Part shown: positions 58,656-64,000 of the stretch, in pieces | How the letters are laid out: the number at the start of each line of letters is the position of its first letter | Position numbering within the stretch: the stretch's first letter is position 1 | Origin: Alligator mississippiensis | Taxonomy: Eukaryota; Chordata; Crocodylia; Alligatoridae | Length of the DNA stretch: 64,000 nt | NCBI RefSeq assembly: GCF_030867095.1 | Contig: NC_081832.1 | Span: forward strand, 54,669,444-54,733,443 | Reading direction: 5' to 3' | Position numbers and translations under genes: made by a program | The notes under the pieces: generated by a model | Databases searched by the model: none | What the model was told of the DNA's origin: nothing | The model's input: only the letters and a program-made list of their open reading frames with translations

Positions 58656-58663
58656 TTTAATAG

Positions 58664-60405
58664 ATTTCATAGACATAAGGGCTGGAAGGGATCATCAGGT
58701 TCAGCCCCATGCCCAGAGGGCAGGAAGTCAGCTCAGGTCAGATCACCCCATCAAGATAAGCATCCAAGCATTTTTTAAAGGTATCCACAGTAGGTGCTTG
58801 CACCACTTCTGGGAGGAGTCTGTCCCAGTATAGATCCATCCTTTTTGGAACCACTCGTCAGATAGATGAAGGTTGCTATTAAATCTTCACTCAGTCTTCT
58901 CTTCTCCAGATTAAATAAGCCCAGTTCCCTCAGCCTCTCCTCATAAATTATATTTCCCAGCCCCCTAACCATTCTGTTGCCTTCTGCTGGACTCTCTCTG
59001 ATTTTTCCACATTCTTTTTGTAGTGGGCGGGTGGGTGGGAGGGGGCAAAAGTGGACACAGTACTCTAGATGTGGTCTTACCAGTGTTCAATAGAAGGGAA
59101 TAGTTGCTTCCCTCAATATGCTGGCAGCACTTCTACTAATGCATCCCAGTGTGCCCCTATCCTTCTCTGCAACAAGAGCACACTCTTGGCTCATATTCAG
59201 TTTGTTGTCCACTGTAACCCCCAGCTCCTTTTATGCAGAGTTTCTATTTAGCCAGTTAGCCCGCAGCCTGTTCCAGTGCCTGAGACTGGTCCATCCTGAG
59301 TGCAGTACTTCGTATTTCTACTTATTGAAGCACATGACATTTCTTCTAATCCAATTCTCCAATTTGTCTAGATCTGTCTGAATCCTAGTCCTACCCTCCA
59401 ACATATCTAGTACCCCCCTGCAAGCATGCTGAAGGTCCACTCCATCCCCTCTTCCAGGTCATTGATGAAGATACTGAACAAAACTGGCTGAAGGACTCCT
59501 GGGGCACTCCACTTGATACTGGCTGACAATTAGACATAGAGCCATTAATTACTACCGTTTCAACCCAATGTTTTTTCTACACTTTACAGTCCATTCATCC
59601 AGTCCATACTTCCTTAGCTTGCTTGCAAGAATTTTGTGGGATACTATGAAAAATTATTTCTAAATCAGGGTATATCATGTCCACCACTCTCCCCACATCC
59701 ACAGAACCAGTCATCTCATCATAGAAGGCAATCAGGTTGCTCAGACATAACCTGCCCTCGGTGAATTCATGCTGACTGTTCTTAATCACCTTTTTCTCCA
59801 GTTTCCTGACTGGGTCAAAGCCTGCTTTTATGAAGCCCAGGGTCTTTGCTTTGCTGCTTTCCTTCCTTCCTTTCCTCAAGATCCTGAACTCAATAATATT
59901 ATGGTTGCTGCTGCCCAAGTTGTCATCCATTTCTATGTTCCCCAACAATTCTTCCCTGTTTGTGAGCAGCAGCTCAAGAGGACCATGGCCCCTAGTTGGC
60001 CCCTCCTCAACACTTACCCCAGAAAGGTGTCCCCAATACTCTCCTAAAACTTTCTGCATTGCCTGTCCTCTCTTGTATTACCTTCTCAATAGATACCAGG
60101 GTGATTGAAGTCCCTCATGAGAACCAGGGCTTGTGATCAGGAAACTTGTGCTTGCTGTTTGAAGAAAGCCTCATTCACCTCATCCTCCTGGTCTGGTGGT
60201 CTATAGCAGACATCCATCACAGCATTAGACTTGTTGCTCTCCCCTCTGACTCTAACCCAGACACTTTCAACAGTCCCATCTCCAGTTTCATACTGGAGCT
60301 CTGAGCAATCATACAGCTCTTTAACATAAAGTGAAGTTCCTCCCCATCTTTTCTCTCTCAATAAGCTTGTGCTATCAATCTGCATAGAGGTGAATTTCAT
60401 CATTA
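58664..60405 (-). mobile_element. Old CR1 LINE, internally deleted
   Basis: Its 3' end (complement TTTCATAGACATAAGGGCTG) starts at 58664. Minus-strand homology runs back through the ORF2 C-terminus and the reverse transcriptase to about 59765. There it jumps to the endonuclease region, which continues to about 60405, where it is 5'-truncated. It belongs to a different CR1 subfamily from the young copies. Confidence 0.85.
59595..60403 (-). pseudogene. CR1 ORF2 remnant with endonuclease joined to mid reverse transcriptase
   Basis: Reading on the minus strand: a GTSLYVKELYD and VWVRVRGE part followed by VCYRPPDQEDE (endonuclease), a frameshift, then GPTRGHGPLELLLTNRE, a SSNHNIIEF-type SDH block, and SKAKTLGFIKAGF. 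It then jumps directly to NSQHEFTEGRLCLSNLIAFYD of the reverse transcriptase. The linker and first reverse-transcriptase motifs are deleted. The first catalytic Asp segment is degraded (MIYPDLEIIF), so it is dead. Confidence 0.75.
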
Positions 60406-63400
60406 ATCTATTTCACATCAGTCTAAAACTTGTAATGGTATAGTCAATTTAACTCTCCAGATGCAGATTAGCTAATGTGGTAACAAGAAAAAACCAAAAT
60501 GAAACAAAAAAACTGGATGGCTCAGAAAATCTGCCTCGTGAAACTGGAAAGCTAACCAGCTTTGAGAAGATCTTGTGCCACTTTTAACCCACTACAATGC
60601 CTGTAATTTGCACATGCATGCAATGAAATATCATAGGGGCAAACTACCCTAATTCATTTCATTATTACAGCACTCTTCAAATGTCAGATTCTGTCTCAAC
60701 TACTGATGTTTTTATTTTTTCAGGAACTAAAGGACTTTCATTCCAAAACAAGGCTCTTGTTAGAGCAAAGATCCCCTGTGAAGTCACCAGACAAGATGTG
60801 GTAGCATTTTATTAGAAGAAAGCATATGTCAAAGAGCCTGAAAAAGAGAGTTCATCATTAAATGAAAAGGTCCCTTCCTGAGCTGCTGCTTCACTCTCAG
60901 AAAAAGCCTGATCAGACAAACTTTGTTTGCTCGAGCATAAAACTTTACTCAAGCTTTGCAGAGATCTAGATGAAAGCAAACAGCATGAGAAGCAAAGTTT
61001 ATGATTTTTCATTACGGTTGGATACACTATTAATAAATATTTCTCCACAGTAAATCCACAGCAACATCATATCTATCAATACCAGCACTAGAATATTAAT
61101 GCTATCAATAGTAAAACAGTGATCATAATCTTACAACTGCACATAAAGAGCTTATGGTCTTTTATTTGATAATGAGTTACACAGATGGCCTGTGATTCTC
61201 TCTAATTTTTTTTCTTCAAGAGAGTCAGAGTAAGAATTAACATAACTCTGATCATAAATTCTAGGGGTTTTTTGTTATATTCGTGATGGGTGGGTAGCAT
61301 GCAAATTTATCTCTAAAGTTATGATAGGGAAGGGCTATGGCAAGAGACAGATTCAATACATTTTAGATACATATTAGATACATTTTGCAAAGTTCAATTT
61401 TATTTGCTATGCTAACCTGTTACAGGAGGGATTTGAGAATAGATCACAACACCCAGGTTCTTTTTCTAACTCTACTCAAAAATTAAAGTTGATGGGCTAA
61501 AAAATCCATGCTTTTATCAAAATCTGAAAATTTGGTTTTAACCTCTGTTTGGTTCCCTTTTAAAGATCCACAGCATAGGAACACAATTTTCAAAGCATTT
61601 CAGAGATTTCATAATATTCAATTAATATTGGTTAAGTATTTGGAATTTCTCCAATGGAAAGCTCAAGTAAAAACTAGAGATGAACCAAATTAAGACCTCA
61701 ACAACAAAACAAGAGAGTATGGAGATTTTGTTTTAGCTGGATGTGAATTTTACTTCCAAATCTCCATGCTATGACAGGCTGCATATAAAAGACCCCTTCT
61801 CTTGTGTTTTGGGTTTTTTGGCTGCTATGCATGTCCTTTCCAGCTCAAGCTCATCTAGTTTCAAATTATGACAAATACATGGAGAAAATGTATTGGCAAT
61901 TGAGAGTCCCTGGCCTCCCTTCTTTCCTCCCCTATCCCCCACCCTTAAAATTCTTTTTCTTTTTTTGTTTGTTTGTTTGTTTATGGTCTTAATGAAAGAA
62001 ACACACACAATTGCTTAAATAATGAAGGGTACTTCTAAAGAATATCAAACAAATTAAAGATGCATCACAGTATAACAGACTGGACAGACTATGAACATAT
62101 TTTAAAGTGTGGTTTAATGAACACCTGTCATATCATTGTGCACTTTGCTGAAATTTGCTGGATTTCCCAGACTCAGTAAAATCTACATTCCTGCATTTAT
62201 TATTAAAAAGGATCTATTTTTCTGTAAGTGCCAGGGGAAAAAATGGAAACTAATGACCAACAGGAAAAGGGAAACTAAACTGTGGGGCTGCTGATAACCA
62301 ACTAACAGATTTTTCCTAATTTAATCCTGTGTGCTTATTTTAGAACCACACCTTGTGCAAAGTGTTAACTCAGATTTAAGCACCTCCCTAAATAATACCA
62401 GGAGGACACTTCCTCCATTTGGAATTCTCTCAGAACCCCCTCCTTGTGTTTGATCCCCAAGTGCTTGCTTTCAAAAGCAGAAAATGATCACACTCTTTTT
62501 CTTTTAAAATGGTGGTTCTGATAGCCATTTTTAAATCTCATCCTTAGTGTTTGGAGTACTCACTCATAATAAAGGAAACCTGGGTTTGGGCTCCCTCTGG
62601 TAAAGAGGATTTAACCCACATCTACTAACTCCTTCAAGATGGGGCAAGCTTGGCCCAGGTTGGCTGTGGATGCAGGGGCAGGATACTCTTGATCCCTCCT
62701 CTTGAAGTTACTTTGCCTAAAAAGCTTAGGCTATGTACATGCATTCAGATAATTATGAAGAACTTCCCCCAGTTTGTTCTCCTGATAAAAAACTTACCTA
62801 GAGGTGAATATACATACATTTGGATTCTGAGGACCTGAAGAGTGGACAGCTTGCAGAGCTGACACTGTGCAGAGTTGAGGCGGGGGGGGAGGGGGGGGAG
62901 CAGCAGGGGCTTTGCACACATCAGCATGCTCTGCAGGTTCCCTTAGTCTGCCTGGCAACAGATGGTAGTAATTCTTACTCTGAATACATAGGGCAGCCCT
63001 GGTTGGCTAACCCACACTGCCCATGGTCAGCTTGTGTCTCCCTGCAGTACAATGTGGAGATTGTGAAGGGGACATGTTCTGCTCCCTTCTGGAGCAGCAG
63101 AGTCCAGCCAGAGATACATGCCCCCCCACCCCCTACTTTGCTTCACTGGGGGAGGAACAAGGCAGGAATGCTGGAAGACTATGTCCTCTTCTGACACAGG
63201 CATTCTGCACAGGCATTCACTCACACAGGAGAAACTCTCCTGGGAGTGATTTAACCATCATTGTTCCCAGGTTATAGTTCTCCTGGAGCAGCCATTTTTT
63301 ACTTCGGGAGAAGAAGCCTAACACCAATACCCTCATAGTTTCTCTTGGAAGACAGCAGTGACTGAGTGACTGAGTCTGAGGGATTAGAGACCCCCACAAT

Positions 63401-64000
63401 TACTGAGTACAAGCATTTAGAGATCTCCCCTCCCTTTTTACTGTCTGTAAAAGGAAGCAGTTTTTACCTCTGAATTTTGATACAAAGCAGACTGAGCTCC
63501 CATGAAAAATAGGTGAGGCATGCCTAGTGTTTGATTCCCAAGAGACATAGGTGCAAGACAGGTGCTGTGCTGCTTAGGTCTGTCAAGGCTGAAGCATTTT
63601 GAAATATGCATAGCATCAGAATGCTAGATACTTGGGAAACCTCAAGTTTGAAAAGTGAGGTGCCTTGGGGATTTAGGCAAAAACTGAGTGGAGTTTTGCA
63701 GACTTACAAGCCTGTATTCCTCTTATGTCCAACCTCAGCTGTCTATATCACTTTTTGGCTTTATGCCTGCACCTTTTTCATGCATGCTGTAGTAGGAAAC
63801 AAGTTGTTCAGTTTATTTGGATTCTGCCTACATTTTGAAGTCAAAGTCATTCTCCATGTAGAGCCACAAGAAGAGGAAGTGGATTTTGGGCACAGTGGTT
63901 ATGTTTTGTCAGGACCATTCACCTGTATGGACCAAAACCTTATTTTGGAAAAGCCATTTTCTATTGACTTTGAGATGTTTGCTGTTTTCTTACACTGAAA
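60406..64000. other. Unassigned AT-rich stretch to the window end
   Basis: Contains a TTTG/TTTC run at about 61950-61982 and a G-rich tract at 62881-62899. An unremarkable 130-codon open frame at 63606-63998 has no motif I recognise. No element ends or RNA genes are seen. Confidence 0.45.

Noticed and set aside
63606-63998. 130-codon open frame at the window end
   Set aside because: Longest open frame outside the repeats, but with no recognisable domain and composition like its flanks. Chance is the simplest reading unless a protein search finds homologues.
1-64000. tRNA, snRNA or rRNA genes and tRNA-derived SINE promoters
   Set aside because: I looked for internal promoter boxes and conserved RNA starts by eye and found none convincing. 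A covariance-model scan would be needed to exclude them.

Overview
This is vertebrate nuclear DNA that I read as intergenic or intronic. It is AT-rich, has no operon-like layout, and no host protein-coding exon or RNA gene can be supported in it. Nearly everything recognisable is a transposable element. CR1 LINEs dominate, with non-autonomous DNA transposons (hAT-like and others) and solo LTRs beside them. A nearly whole, still-open CR1 with an esterase-type ORF1, the 3' tail of repeated ATCTATGA-like units, and the mix of hAT and LTR families suggest a crocodilian. A turtle is the main alternative. This placement is inference from repeat content.

Layout, left to right. Region 1-13 kb: a 293 bp terminal-inverted-repeat (TIR) element (853-1145), a young 5'-truncated CR1 on the minus strand (1255-2977), a TTAA-ended MITE (6434-6751), low-complexity tracts, and an LTR-like unit (11905-12807). 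Region 13-17 kb: an older CR1 (13395-16932) split by an LTR-like insertion with a 6 bp target duplication and a 46 bp minisatellite. Region 20-28 kb: a solo LTR (20214-20914), an unrecognised coding-like relic (21640-21868), an old CR1 nested in a hAT-like element (22511-25428), and a second minisatellite-bearing LTR-like unit. Region 29-35 kb: MITEs, a CR1 relic and a second solo LTR of the same family (32028-32719).

The centrepiece is the CR1 at 35103-38855. It has an open ORF1 (SGNH hydrolase-like) and an open ORF2 (APE-type endonuclease plus reverse transcriptase). ORF1 ends on TTTAAAC followed directly by TAG. ORF2 lies in the -1 frame, has no ATG before its endonuclease catalytic residues, and a G-quadruplex motif follows ten bases after the heptamer. 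This makes a candidate programmed -1 frameshift, the most interesting signal I found.

Region 39-49 kb: two hAT-like elements with 8 bp target duplications, a CR1 with the inverted-5' structure of twin priming (43440-44723), a TIR element interrupted by a solo LTR (46040-47994), and an ancient CR1/L3-type relic. Region 49-64 kb: mostly unassigned AT-rich DNA, plus a hAT-like element with nested palindromes and a perfect 8 bp target duplication (55214-56641), a small MITE, and two adjacent old CR1 copies (58371-60405). The two young CR1 copies near positions 2,000 and 38,000 are about 98% identical in protein and lie in opposite orientation about 34 kb apart.
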